From assembly GCF_018100805.1 (NCBI RefSeq), contig NZ_JAGJEA010000003.1:434001-498000 (forward strand): a stretch of DNA of 64,000 nucleotides, given 5' to 3'. The notes beneath the pieces are model-generated. The model saw only the letters and a program-made list of their open reading frames with translations, ran no database searches and had not been told where the DNA came from. Position 1 is the first letter of the stretch, and every line of letters begins with the position of its first letter. This stretch comes from Aquimarina sp. MMG016 (lineage in GTDB: Bacteria > Bacteroidota > Bacteroidia > Flavobacteriales > Flavobacteriaceae). This document shows positions 48,401 to 55,546 of this stretch, piece by piece. A program made the translations under genes and the position numbers.

Positions 48401-51331
48401 AACCCTGCAGTTGCGGTGGTAACGGATATTACTTGTGCTGTAGATGAAGAAGTACAGGTATCGGTCCAGGGAGGTTCAGGAGATTTCTTATTTGAGATGG
48501 TTGATAACTCAGGAAATGTTATTAATCCTCCAGCACCTGTTAATACACCTGCAGGAACGAATACTGCAAACTTTACGCTACCAAGACCATTGGGTATTTA
48601 TACGTTCAGAATCACAGATGAGATTACAATGTGTACGATCGAAGTTACTCACGAGATCGATGAATTTGACTTTATTGAGGTAGCAGCTGTACAACAAACT
48701 CCTGAAACTTGTTTAGGAGATGCTGATGGAGAAATTAGTATAACCATTACTGGATATACCGGAACATTCGATTTCCAGGTATATGAAGAAGATGGTGTTA
48801 CTGCGGTTCCAGGAGCTCTGGGTAATGGTAACGCTACCACTGACCCATTTGTATTTACATTACCGATAACCTTAGCTCAGGGAACTTATATTGTTGGTGT
48901 GACCGAAACAGCTGATCCTTTGTGTACAGAATTGTCTAATGTGGTTAACATTATAGGTCCTGCAGCTCCAATTGATGTACAGATATCACCTATTAATACT
49001 CAGGAATCTTGTGTTCCTGGATCAGATGGTTCATTCCAGGCATTTACTACTGGTGAACAAGGTGTAGTAACGTATACTATAGCTCCAGCTGCACAACCAG
49101 CCAATACAACGGGTCTTTTTGAGAATTTACCTAATGGAACATATACTGTTACAGCTGTTGATGCTAATGGCTGTACGGATGATGCTACGATAACTATTAA
49201 TGCTCCTAACCCTATCCTTGTTGATCCTATTCCGGATAGCAGTGTTACTTGTTTTGGAGATACTAATGGTTCTATTTCAATCACTGCTAATGGAGGTCAA
49301 GGACCGGGTACTTATTTATACACATTAACATTCCCTGATGGAACTACAACAAGTGGCCCTCAGGATATTGGTGAATTTAACAACCTTGGCCCAGGTACAT
49401 ATACGGTTACGGTTTCTGATAACTTAAATTGTAGTGCAACTACTACCGCAACAATAGATGAACCTAATGAAGTTACGGTGAGTATTGATACTGTTACTGA
49501 AGTTGAATGTGGATTAGACACCATAAATGTTACCATTAGTGGTACTAGTGATGGTACAATAACACAGTACTATTATGTGGATCAAAACGGAAACGAAGTG
49601 CCAAACGGAGGAAGCGGTACATTTATAGGTCTTACTGCGGGAGAATACTTGTTCTTTGTTGAAGATAACAATGGATGTAGATCTCAGTTAGCTGGTCCAG
49701 TACCTGTAATACCAATTAATCCGATAGTTATTGTACTTGATGAGCGTTTTGCAAACATTAACTGTTTTAATGAGGAAACAGGAATCATTGATGCTACGGT
49801 AAGCGGTGGTATTGGAGACTATGTATTCGACTTAGTTAATAATACAACGGGTCAAACGTGGCCTCCACAATCAACAAGTGAGTTTAGAGACTTGCCACCA
49901 GGAAACTATACATATACAGTAAGAACGGATCGTAACTGTATCGATCAGGAGGACTTTGATATTATTAATCCACCTGAATTCTTGAATATTCCTCCGGATG
50001 CAACAGATGTACTTTGTTTTGGTGAGGATAATGGACAGATCATTGTATTTGCACAAGGAGGTACACCACCGTATTCTTTTGCAATCAGCACGGATCCTGA
50101 TCAATTCTTCAACGATGATTCTGATGATGATCCTAATCAGCATACGTTTACGATGTTAGCTCCAGGAAATTATCAGGTATTTGCCCAGGACTCTGAAGGT
50201 TGTCCTCAAGTATATGATGTAACTATTGGAGAACCAACTCAATTGACGGCTAATGTTGACGGAGCAATTACACCAGAGACGTGTTTTGGAGATAGTGATG
50301 GAGCAGTTACGATTGCGATAACAGGAGGTATAGCACCATATTTTACTAGCATTACTAATGTTGATGGTGATTTTGTTCAGGATCAATTAACATATACTGG
50401 TCTTCCGGGAGGTATAACAACAATTTATGTTAGAGATACTAATGATTGTACATTTGAACTTCCGGTATTTATTCCAGAAGGAGTAATGCTTAATGCAGAC
50501 CTTAATCCTAGGTTAGAATGTCCTGAGTGGGATTACACGGATCCTGAGAATCCTGTAATGACGCAAGGTCCTCGATATTTTGTAGACTTTGTTTTAGGGC
50601 CTAATTCAGTTACGACGGATATAGAATATATGCTTACTGGAATTAATGGAACACCAGATCCTGCAATTTCATTAAACAACAATGGTATATTCGAAGTTAC
50701 ACCAGGAGAATATGAAGGAACAATGGAACATAGCGGAGGTTGTATTGAACTAGTGGGTACAATTATTATTGAAGAATATATGCCATTGACGGTACCAGTT
50801 GCTACAATGACAAATAACCCTCAGGATCCTAATGAGTATATGATAGAAGTAAGTGGAGGTATTCCTCCATATACGTACTATGTTACTTTTGAGGATGAAG
50901 GAGTCGAAAGAGAATTGACCTCTAATATATTTACCATTCGCCAAACTGGAAACTACATCATACGAGTAGTAGATAGCAGCGCTAGTAATTGTGAAATTAT
51001 AGGCACTCAGTTATTGACATATATCAATATCCGTATTCCTAATTACTTTACTCCGGATAGAGATGATCCGACGACTGAAGAAGATGATAGATATTGGTAT
51101 CCAAGACAGATTTCGCCTAATGATAGTGATCCATTCTTCTTTGAGAATATAGAAGTAAAAGTATTTGATCGCTATGGCCGATTGTTAAAAGAATTCCAGG
51201 GAGATCAAAAAGGATGGAGTGGTATTTACCAAGGAAGTATGCTTCCGTCGGGTGATTACTGGTATACGGTTATCCTTAATGATATTGACAATAGAGAGTT
51301 TACAGGACACTTTACGTTATATAGAATGTAA
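36419..51331 (+). CDS. sprB: Giant SprB-like gliding-motility adhesin with T9SS type B sorting domain
   Basis: One uninterrupted frame encodes 4970 residues. ATG 36419 or ATG 36452 may be the start; the second gives a more usual signal peptide (MKTIAPFKIVLVMFLIFAG ... YAQ). Then come a region with a protease-associated-like (PA) domain (~190-300, GNIAVVQEGG, NAEAAGAVGVVIVSD), a DUF11-like segment (~583-724, DLEIENVGNEDF, ITDILPANTNL), and from ~965 to ~4850 a long series of SprB-type repeats of the form C-x-G-x-x-D-G-x-I ... GTYTVTVTD-x-NGC. The last ~105 residues (NIRIPNYFTPDRDD, VKVFDRYGRLLKEFQG, SGDYWYTVIL) are a T9SS type B domain. In Flavobacterium johnsoniae SprB is a 6497-residue adhesin moved along the surface by the gliding motor. 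This one is shorter but has the same architecture and gene neighbours. Confidence 0.93.
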   Translation: MTKYTTLTTQLMKTIAPFKIVLVMFLIFAGTISNTYAQELQSFQARETRDNIRGNLVMTGNDIVGVKQRGSTSFDPNTAFTLLGEVSNGDYTTAYIDVDSDPTTFSSSEADLRLDDPSREACSQLVYAGLYWSANYYMARSGAVRNFSDDEISSVDSDDETNVALTINNGSLADMYRTRATEFSSDNSDLEFSPVSSYLVVAQPTNGCGITNGTALSGNIAVVQEGGSCSLREKVVNAEAAGAVGVVIVSDTGLLPRLTGNGTTINIPSVSIGNDDINGGNLITALQAQTNVVLGTISTIGADWIFNLPADDPRKVGPADFQSIKFKVPGGAYVDITPESTRGVVFDGYAGTATNIDPNTGNPNVNANDEVQYVCYKDVTSLLDAANPFGTYTVANMNATQGYTPGEDGACGGWMLIAIYEDPEESAKFISTSDGYVQIFSGGADVDFNYTGFTTLSGTQPIDVKYAAAGLEGDRGLELDALSVQNTLNAFVPLGEGTNDNTDVNATNNFFASTISINHNHITARNPASTNTMGFDADIFDLNNDGNLLIGNDQSSATFRLSTDQDRYSVFFNAFSVTIIEPELRIIKRVFDTDGTTEITNQNVELGDELFYDLEIENVGNEDFVNNSVVITDILPANTNLLGVVDATLPPGVTYTETTPGTLVFNIPSSLVETDNDGEGDDDAPIFIRFRAQLVNSCEALRDACSDVITNSATAVYTGARSGTTSNTLSSNELGVCGNTDGEASNILVNVPACSQEVTFCNNNLTLVAGQGYDRYTWTGPGITTPIVQELATNSTPYVFNVPSPQTGTYVVVKEDTNPADGTCMTLTEEFVVEDFRDIANPVLDYVNGTTVVTEDCSGLPIPQILLCGDQTLLLETNFVNLQNISWQRLSPGGSCISDPNDPCSLLSGDCTDTNWVQEPNGDTSSFTVSVAGDYRILAEFEGGCFIPFYFSVFKNDYQPELDMNPIECGNDGSVTVTNVPTNFAFSLTQGGPYNNTTGVFAIPPGSGGDVTVYAIDTTFPGCEYTATINVPEIIPTFSVTGENATCINDDNGTGFGSIRIAVTAGSPEYQYTISSPALGAANPIIVPNSSANNGNYTQDNLPPGIYSVEVISNRPTPECIFNESITLDPPPAFDAEVVLLAPETCESGALVQINVLNGSGNYRYADSGGSFQLSNIFEIPAPADPTATYTFFVSDQDVLDGSTPACIIEVSIDNITAYEPIVIDNIAVTQPACPGDSGQIQVDVSPTVAGRTYTYQLLDCSADPDCGNADQSTWDTTVWTIVDQVGPTINQTITFTGVADGNSYAVSVLHNNTTPPGTTPAEICPVRQSIFTITSPTDITADVGLERPLSCIVGSEDAIIRIENIASGSGTYEWSFDNVNFTNITADPTDILVSTAGSYTVYIRNQATDDCAIPFNVTVPDLIDVTDITFTTPGNSNCSAQTFNVTATALPAGPTYTYSVTPAPVSGNSNTGVFRLTRGIVYTFTATNTDNQCSYSEDFTENTIPQIQITSATETSPIVCVGDNNGAFSFSVANSTTFDYTVRGPAPGNGVVTSGTSSTTPVVIQSPAVPLVAGTYTIEVTDTSLTPSSANCTDSATVTITEPADPLSFTTTSESSDCGADTGTITVTAIGGRGNYQYRIVSSGGTVIVDYPNTNNVFTGLAVDTYTIFVRDGSDPTTACEVNNTEVVDQFASPTIALATGGDPCFDGIDQASQWITITPGINPPLGPFEYILDRGTGPETPVAVTFLPAPNDDTFEIDNLAPGTYTVFVRNTNTQCITGTETFTINPELTITAALDKDIDCNGDAIISYTAAGGSLNYVRFDLYTPGTPNTLVQSNIGTSPYSDPVLTPGDYIILVEDDQGCTAFSNPVTVTTYDALDANHTFTNPACPNETGTITVNVTAGQGPFTYVLDGTTTIGSTGDTTVTFTNVAVGTHTVVITDGSGAAPPCIFTISDIILTNPDPIVATIDEDFRILNCTATPDAQAQVTAITGGSGTYEWSLDGTTFTSVTTLPFTIDFATDGSYTLSIRNQATDDCVQTFPITIDPLLEVDSVTVTPGDQDCSAQTTEVTLSASPAVTAPVIYEFDVTPDPATNTGSTGFDIAVNYTFTNGVTYRVTARRSDTQCTNFVDFNQPVLDEIAITSATQSQAVTCNGANDGELSFTVDTTTFPNFTFEVEGPSPATTVVATGTFPADPLTVTGLAPGTYTITVTDANGTIANNCSATETVIITEPIVLSASALVDPALTCVQNATITVTATGGNGGYQYELVNSGGTTVAGPQTSNVFSVGTADTYTINITDSESCTASTTAIVTDPTPVTATVEGTSDRCFDPTNQASLDITVNTGTAPYTYTVNGGSSIAIVGSTFTAGGLTPGAYTIVITDANGCDFTINETIQPQLTIAASLLKDLDCTASPDAQIQVVTTGGNGGEVVTVDLDGSTGVPNFVTIPASWGAGPIYNVDTAGTYQFRVRDTEGCEAISADITVTPAPDPVASATADDVTCFGQSDGSVEITVDTTIGTGPYEIDFNGLGFSNQTTYGNLIAGTYNYTVRDAKGCTDTFSIIVSQPANVVIGAETITNIGCDATGNTLGQIEFTGITGGTPPYIYTLLNPDNTLASTTTAPNPTLATANDFITFSGLAFGDYIVRVQDNSGCIYDFPRSIANIASFTINATATGNCIDGVTATINVSGGVGPFEIREFTPGGTEPYLPLNPGPTTHVITGLPFDSPLVFEIRDRGNNDCSDIATLPPPTNPSTINIALVENNVTCNGAADGSIDYTITGYQGTELTYEVYRTNDLTTDLSGGLTFTNANPQTVVLAGTATGNISTFGPGDYLFRVIETSGVLADPCNASIPFTIEESATPLSYDGTNIIDGNCNALSQGVVSVSGGTAPYEFVVVEDTFPNSGAYSNSNVVILDQNVNLNWDLYIRDANGCVIGPFDLTASVTPDPTIDNISAVVDPCVFDGSFEFTVTATGQSQLEFGIDDGDTGTADAPIFVNGTPTGNPNEYEYTYTVSGPSVDQYTITVRDQNGCPVTDAVIIHPELIVDADFSTDPTCFNSNSGTVTATVTGGSNNSANWTVVLLDGTGTPTGIAPTFTAPNIYVFANVPTGDYEVTVTDTNPVSTCTASDTFSRAALVDPIISTSVEEISCIGASDGEILVSITAATNGFDPYTYELYENNGGTQGVLIATQVDNPLFTGLSFDAQPAPYPTAGEYLVIVRSRLGCEDQEAVTLVNPTVPIVDISNTDYGCTGDTVNLPVITLDNFRDGAGTPYRIEYTDPSGNTVGPIDPATLDTDGTTVGVQIIANEAGNYTFTVYDANNCPNTLAPYNIPAFPIMTDAVINVGAPITCTTNIQEVTVTVTGGLGDFNFEEVSGAVPADNNVPSGGATTTSATFSLPGVVGTSYQFRVTDNGTGCSILTPTYTIAPYDTIEASIAVVPPAIQCFDDDTGSITLDVTGITGAYEYTVTNTTTGTVTGPIPENTSSGTITISGLESGNIQVNVVDLATNCDDDSNTVFIAEPEELTLAPVSNDNGFCTSDGRVIVEANGGTPPYTFTADDGTNPVFTNNTGDFSLPGSIAGITYTITVTDANSCTSNPASLTETVFVTENPVLAPLTVDDVCTHDGSYVITATGTSNIASPPGTGALRFQLDSGTIEDANLTLTSTEITVSTPGTYTVTAYDENNCPSNSQSVTIFPQLTASADFTADPTCRDFDGTITVTVNGGTDFNTNPTNFTFELDGTDSTGSPFNVIQTGVGSNIFNNISPGNYTITITDINDPTITTPCSITIGVTPPDVPLDPIVSATGTVVSCVGASDGTVTATLDPTTDDDAPYTYQLFVNTAVPPAVTFGAQVGVDQIDNPVFIGVPTGDYVVVVTSDRLCSGQATVNVPNATQVTVVPSQSAYSCDTSDNSSIFPVITLTIENGTPPYSVSYVTPSGNTVTDIDVADANGNPADGVQYEILADEEGDYVITVTDSKGCALDPTPTITETVNPFPIMTNPAVAVVTDITCAVDEEVQVSVQGGSGDFLFEMVDNSGNVINPPAPVNTPAGTNTANFTLPRPLGIYTFRITDEITMCTIEVTHEIDEFDFIEVAAVQQTPETCLGDADGEISITITGYTGTFDFQVYEEDGVTAVPGALGNGNATTDPFVFTLPITLAQGTYIVGVTETADPLCTELSNVVNIIGPAAPIDVQISPINTQESCVPGSDGSFQAFTTGEQGVVTYTIAPAAQPANTTGLFENLPNGTYTVTAVDANGCTDDATITINAPNPILVDPIPDSSVTCFGDTNGSISITANGGQGPGTYLYTLTFPDGTTTSGPQDIGEFNNLGPGTYTVTVSDNLNCSATTTATIDEPNEVTVSIDTVTEVECGLDTINVTISGTSDGTITQYYYVDQNGNEVPNGGSGTFIGLTAGEYLFFVEDNNGCRSQLAGPVPVIPINPIVIVLDERFANINCFNEETGIIDATVSGGIGDYVFDLVNNTTGQTWPPQSTSEFRDLPPGNYTYTVRTDRNCIDQEDFDIINPPEFLNIPPDATDVLCFGEDNGQIIVFAQGGTPPYSFAISTDPDQFFNDDSDDDPNQHTFTMLAPGNYQVFAQDSEGCPQVYDVTIGEPTQLTANVDGAITPETCFGDSDGAVTIAITGGIAPYFTSITNVDGDFVQDQLTYTGLPGGITTIYVRDTNDCTFELPVFIPEGVMLNADLNPRLECPEWDYTDPENPVMTQGPRYFVDFVLGPNSVTTDIEYMLTGINGTPDPAISLNNNGIFEVTPGEYEGTMEHSGGCIELVGTIIIEEYMPLTVPVATMTNNPQDPNEYMIEVSGGIPPYTYYVTFEDEGVERELTSNIFTIRQTGNYIIRVVDSSASNCEIIGTQLLTYINIRIPNYFTPDRDDPTTEEDDRYWYPRQISPNDSDPFFFENIEVKVFDRYGRLLKEFQGDQKGWSGIYQGSMLPSGDYWYTVILNDIDNREFTGHFTLYRM
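39300..51010 (+). repeat. SprB-repeat array within the adhesin
   Basis: About 17 clear units (and more degenerate ones) carry the core C-x-G-x-x-D/N-G-x-I/V, for example CNGANDGELSF, CFGQSDGSVEI, CIGASDGEILV, CVGASDGTVTA, CLGDADGEISI and CFGDTNGSISI, with a GG-xx-PY-x-Y strand and a closing VTVTD-x-NGC. Units are ~75-150 residues with high divergence at the DNA level, so the array is old, unlike the sprD repeats. The composition is rich in Thr, Asp, Gly and Pro and very poor in Lys. Confidence 0.85.
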
Positions 51332-51511
51332 ATTATATGAAAAGAGATGGATAAGCGTTTATAAATAGACAACTAAATTTTAACCTACTAAAAAGATCGC
51401 TGATCTATAAATTAATGATATATGAAACTGAAGGATATAGATAAAAGATAAAAAACAATGTTATTGATTATCCAAGGTTCCATGTGCCCCCTAAAAGAAT
51501 AATATAAACAC

Positions 51512-52471
51512 ATGAAAAAGTATATTATAATAGTTAGTTTATTTGCGAGTTGTGTTGCTATGGCTCAGGAGTTTTTTAACCCTGTCCAGAACCAGTACAT
51601 TGCAGATAACCCTTATTTAGTATCTCCGGCATATGCCGGGATAGGAGATTGTTGGCAGATAAGGGGATCAGGATTTGAGCAGTGGGTTAACATTGCGGAT
51701 TCACCAGGTACTCAATCCTTATCTATAGATGGAAGAATTTCTGACAGATCAGGTGTAGGTGCAATATTGTTCAATGATGAGAATGGATTTACTTCTCAGA
51801 AGGGAGTACAATTATCGTTTGCACACCACTTAACCTTAAATGAGTACAATAATCAATATTTATCTTTTGGTATTAGTTATAGGTTTACTTCATTTGGTAT
51901 AGATGCTGTGGAGTTTAATAACGGAAACCCTGACAATCCTATAAACCCGGGATTACCTAATGTAAGAGTTAACAACTCTAACTTTGACATAGCCATGTTA
52001 TATCGATTAGGAAGGTTTTTTATTAGTGCCAATGCGGTTAATTTATTGCAAAAACAGGTAGATGGTTTTAACCCTGTTTCGGAGCCTTCAACGATTCAAA
52101 ACTATTATGTGTATACAGGGTATACTTTCTATCATAGATTTAGTGATATTGAGATAGAACCTACAATGTTATACCAAAACTTTGCTGGCGACGGGAGATC
52201 TACTGCAGATTTAAACCTTAAGGTACGTAAATTACATCGTCAGGACTACTACTGGGCTGGTGTTAGCCTTCGTTCTCTAGTAGATCAAGATTTTAAACCT
52301 CTTTCAGTATCGCCAATGATAGGTATCAAGAAAGCGAATTTTTATGTAGCGTATGGGTATCAAATCAATGTCAATGAGGTTTTTGAACCCAGTACCGCAG
52401 CCGGATCACATATGATCACTCTAGGATTTGACTTTGGATGTAGACAGAGTAAGTGTGGATGTACATATTAA
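51512..52471 (+). CDS. sprF: SprF: PorP/SprF family protein needed for SprB export
   Basis: The 319-residue protein has a signal peptide ending CVAMAQ and then the family start EFFNPVQNQYIADNPYLVSPAYAGIGD. Alternating beta-strands typical of a small outer-membrane barrel continue to a C-terminal LGFDFGCRQSKCGCTY. SprF of Flavobacterium johnsoniae is required for secretion of SprB. Genes of this family often follow large adhesins with T9SS type B domains, exactly as here, and may attach or guide the passenger. A 180-bp gap separates it from the adhesin gene; no strong terminator is seen in that gap, so read-through is possible. Confidence 0.92.
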   Translation: MKKYIIIVSLFASCVAMAQEFFNPVQNQYIADNPYLVSPAYAGIGDCWQIRGSGFEQWVNIADSPGTQSLSIDGRISDRSGVGAILFNDENGFTSQKGVQLSFAHHLTLNEYNNQYLSFGISYRFTSFGIDAVEFNNGNPDNPINPGLPNVRVNNSNFDIAMLYRLGRFFISANAVNLLQKQVDGFNPVSEPSTIQNYYVYTGYTFYHRFSDIEIEPTMLYQNFAGDGRSTADLNLKVRKLHRQDYYWAGVSLRSLVDQDFKPLSVSPMIGIKKANFYVAYGYQINVNEVFEPSTAAGSHMITLGFDFGCRQSKCGCTY

Positions 52472-52490
52472 TTTTTTTAAAATATTTAAT

Positions 52491-52525
52491 AAAAGAGTGC
52501 CTTAATTTTTAGGCACTCTTTTTAT
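52491..52525. terminator. Bidirectional terminator after sprF
   Basis: AAAAGAGTGCCT (52491-52502) pairs perfectly with AGGCACTCTTTT (52511-52522) around an 8-nt loop, followed by T residues. It lies 19 bp after sprF and 13 bp before the end of the convergent DoxX-like gene. Confidence 0.92.
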
Positions 52526-52537
52526 TGTAATCTTAAG

Positions 52538-52936
52538 TTAGGCAGTAACTACATACAACCCAAAGATAGCGACCACAAAGTAACAGGTAATTGTTAAAGC
52601 ACCTTGATAATCCTTAGCCACTCGTTGACCAAACAATAACATCAATAGGGCAACACATGCTAAAAACATCGCCCAAATAGCAAAAACAGTATCATTATCC
52701 GCAATAAGATGATAGATTGCCATTACGCAGAGCACTGCTGTAATGATTTCTATGACTAAAATGGTAGAGAGCAGCAATGGCACCATGTTGCCTAAAAAAG
52801 TCTTAGAAAAGTGTTCTTTTAGCCATCCCAGGTTTCCTTTCCAATCTACAATCTTATCAATTCCGGATTGTAAAAAAGTAATCAATAGAAATAGTAAAAT
52901 GGTTATCGAGACAATATGAGTCATAAAATTATCCAT
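52538..52936 (-). CDS. DoxX-like integral membrane protein
   Basis: The 132-residue product has four hydrophobic segments and the segment LQSGIDKIVDWKGNLGWLKEHFSKTFLG, similar to the F-x-x-SGxxK and long amphipathic loop of DoxX-type proteins. DoxX members are poorly characterised; some are linked to redox stress. The start could be Met1 or Met5. It lies downstream of holB on the same strand with a ~90-bp gap. Confidence 0.65.
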   Translation of the reverse strand: MDNFMTHIVSITILLFLLITFLQSGIDKIVDWKGNLGWLKEHFSKTFLGNMVPLLLSTILVIEIITAVLCVMAIYHLIADNDTVFAIWAMFLACVALLMLLFGQRVAKDYQGALTITCYFVVAIFGLYVVTA

Positions 52937-53025
52937 AGAGTAATAGGGTTAAAAGTTGTTTTTCAAATATAATTGACAAAAATGCAATTTATAGACATTC
53001 AGAACTAACTTCTAACAACCACCCA

Positions 53026-54180
53026 CTAACTACTTTTCTTATGAAGTAATCGCGTGAGTTTGATAGAGAGATCAGTAAGCACAATTTTGGCATTACCATT
53101 ACGCTCGATGTGATAAATGGCATTCTGTAGTTCGGCACTAATATCCATAATATTGGCACCGTGGATAAAAGGAGCAAATTTTTCGAGTTTAAAACCAGAA
53201 GTATTTGGCTCTAGAAATACCAGATCTTGGGCACCATAATTTAATAACATTGCTTGTCTGAAAAAATCAAGACAATAGTTCAGAAATCTTTTCTGAGTTT
53301 CCCTTCCGGAGCCTGCAATAGACTCACTCCATACAATCAGATCATTTATAGCAGATTTATTTCCTTTGGCCCTAAATGCAGTTCGCACCCATTGTATAAA
53401 CCAATCTTCAAATTGATCATCTCCTCCATCGTGGTGTAATAGATGTAAAGCTTTACTATAATCGCCATTTGCCTGATGAGCGACTTTCTGTGCCTCATTA
53501 TCAGTAATGTTTTCTGTTTTCAGGAGAGCCTCTTTAATAACCTGTTCTCCTAGTGGTGGAAAATGTAAGACCTGGCATCTGGAACGAATGGTTTGTATCA
53601 ATTGCTCTTCATCTTCAGCAATTAGTAAAAAAATAGTTTTCTCAGGCGGTTCTTCAATAAGTTTCAGCAATTTGTTAGAAGCTGCAATATTCATTTTATC
53701 CGCCATCCAGATCAACATGACTTTGTACCCACCTTCATAACTTTTCAGCGAAAGCTTTTTTACAATATCCAGTGCCTCATCTACTCCAATCTGCCCTTGT
53801 TTTTTTTCGATGCCCAAGGATAGGTACCAGTCAAAAATACTTCCGTAAGGATTTTCTTTGATAAAAGTTCTCCACTCTTCTGCAAAATGATCAGAGGTTG
53901 GGTGTTTTTTCACCTTGTCATTAGTAGCAACAGGATAAGCAAAATGAAGGTCAGGATGTGCCAGATGGTCAAATTTTATATTACAAGCCTGGTTGCCACC
54001 AGTGTTTTCACTTTCTACATTTTGACATAAAATATATTGAGCATAGGCTATTGCCATAGGCAATGTTCCACTTCCATTAGGGCCTACAAAAAGTTGTGCA
54101 TGAGGAATACGACCACGTTCTGCACTGGTGGTTAGGTAACTTTTAATATGTTTAAGCCCTAATATTTCTGAGAAAAGCAT
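53026..54180 (-). CDS. holB: DNA polymerase III delta' subunit
   Basis: I place the start at ATG 54180 (384 residues), giving MLFSEILGLKHIKSYL, the usual N-terminus in this class; an upstream alternative start adds nine residues. Clamp-loader features are visible: RIPHAQLFVGPNGSGTLPMA (P-loop-like, degenerate as in delta'), a KMNIAASNKLLKLIEEPPEKTIFLLI segment (the delta'/gamma family signature), and QTIRSRCQVLHF (SRC motif). It is part of the clamp loader that puts the beta clamp on DNA. It is divergent from pgk with 178 bp between the starts. TATATTTG, a -7-like motif, ends only 3 bp before the ATG. Confidence 0.93.
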   Translation of the reverse strand: MLFSEILGLKHIKSYLTTSAERGRIPHAQLFVGPNGSGTLPMAIAYAQYILCQNVESENTGGNQACNIKFDHLAHPDLHFAYPVATNDKVKKHPTSDHFAEEWRTFIKENPYGSIFDWYLSLGIEKKQGQIGVDEALDIVKKLSLKSYEGGYKVMLIWMADKMNIAASNKLLKLIEEPPEKTIFLLIAEDEEQLIQTIRSRCQVLHFPPLGEQVIKEALLKTENITDNEAQKVAHQANGDYSKALHLLHHDGGDDQFEDWFIQWVRTAFRAKGNKSAINDLIVWSESIAGSGRETQKRFLNYCLDFFRQAMLLNYGAQDLVFLEPNTSGFKLEKFAPFIHGANIMDISAELQNAIYHIERNGNAKIVLTDLSIKLTRLLHKKSS

Positions 54181-54358
54181 AAGCAAATATAGTTGATTAA
54201 TATTCAAAATCAGATATGATTTTTACAGTGAAAAGCTGCTTTTTCTTAAATATTGACAAAAGTGATAGTGAGCTATTCTTTTCGCCTAATTTTTAAGTAC
54301 TTTGCGTTGCTTAAAGCAAAAAATCAACTGTATAACAACTATAAAAACATCTATACCC

Positions 54359-55546
54359 GTGAAGACGATTAACGATTTTAATTTTGAAAATAAAAAAGCA
54401 TTAATAAGAGTAGATTTTAATGTTCCGTTAAATGAGAACTTTGAAGTTACAGACGACACTAGAATACAAGCTGCCAAGCCTACTATTATTAAAGTACTGG
54501 AAGATGGAGGAAGTGCCGTATTGATGTCTCATTTAGGAAGACCAAAAGGTGTACAGGATGAATTTTCGTTAAGACACATCGTAGATAAAGCTTCAGAAGT
54601 TCTGGGTGTACAGGTAAAATATGTTGCTAATTGTGTAGGACAAGAGGCAGAAGATGCTGTTGCGGCTCTTAACCCAGGAGAAGTTTTGTTGTTAGAGAAT
54701 TTAAGATTTCATCCTAATGAAACTGCAGGAGATAAAGATTTTGCAGAACAATTGTCTAAGCTTGGTGATATTTATGTAAATGACGCTTTTGGGACAGCAC
54801 ATAGAGCACATGCTTCTACGACAATTATAGCACAATTTTTTCCTGAGCATAAATGCTTCGGAAGTTTGTTGGCCAAAGAAATCGAAAGTATCGATAAAGT
54901 GTTAAGCAGTGGCGAAAAACCGATAACAGCTGTTTTAGGAGGATCAAAAGTATCTTCTAAAATTACAATTATCGAAAACATTTTGGATAAAGTAGATCAC
55001 CTAATCATTGGTGGTGGAATGACATATACATTTATTAAAGCACAAGGTGGTCAGATAGGAGATTCTATTTGCGAAGATGATAAGCAAGAATTGGCTTTAG
55101 AAATTCTGAAGAAAGCTGCCGAAAAAGGTGTAGAAATACATCTTCCGGTTGATGTGTTAGGAGCAGATGCCTTTGATAACAATGCCAATACAGAGGTGAT
55201 GGATGTTACTATGATTCCTAATGGTTGGCAAGGATTAGATGCCGGTCCTGAAACATTGAAAAACTTTCATGAAGTAATTCTGAAGTCAAAAACTATCCTT
55301 TGGAATGGTCCTCTAGGGGTTTTCGAAATGGAAAGTTTTGCAGGAGGAACGATCGCTTTAGGACATTCTATTGCTGAAGCTACTGAAAAAGGAGCCTTCT
55401 CACTAGTTGGTGGCGGAGATTCTGTTGCAGCTGTGAAACAGTTTGGTTTTGGAGAAAAAGTAAGTTATGTATCTACTGGAGGAGGAGCGATGCTAGAAAG
55501 TCTGGAAGGAAAAACATTACCAGGAATTGCGGCAATTGAAGCTTAG
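54359..55546 (+). CDS. pgk: Phosphoglycerate kinase
   Basis: I use GTG 54359 (395 residues) because it gives [26 protein letters not shown], the family N-terminus; a TTG at 54302 adds 19 unrelated residues. Signatures: [46 protein letters not shown] and the nucleotide loop [13 protein letters not shown]. It makes ATP and 3-phosphoglycerate from 1,3-bisphosphoglycerate in glycolysis. The 3' end overlaps a small membrane-protein frame. Confidence 0.96.
   Translation: MKTINDFNFENKKALIRVDFNVPLNENFEVTDDTRIQAAKPTIIKVLEDGGSAVLMSHLGRPKGVQDEFSLRHIVDKASEVLGVQVKYVANCVGQEAEDAVAALNPGEVLLLENLRFHPNETAGDKDFAEQLSKLGDIYVNDAFGTAHRAHASTTIIAQFFPEHKCFGSLLAKEIESIDKVLSSGEKPITAVLGGSKVSSKITIIENILDKVDHLIIGGGMTYTFIKAQGGQIGDSICEDDKQELALEILKKAAEKGVEIHLPVDVLGADAFDNNANTEVMDVTMIPNGWQGLDAGPETLKNFHEVILKSKTILWNGPLGVFEMESFAGGTIALGHSIAEATEKGAFSLVGGGDSVAAVKQFGFGEKVSYVSTGGGAMLESLEGKTLPGIAAIEA

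Noticed and set aside
36826..50944. Many minus-strand frames of 60-160 codons within sprB
   Set aside because: They lie opposite a single intact frame with clear repeats; their Cys/Ser/Ile-rich content mirrors the Thr/Gly codons of the adhesin.
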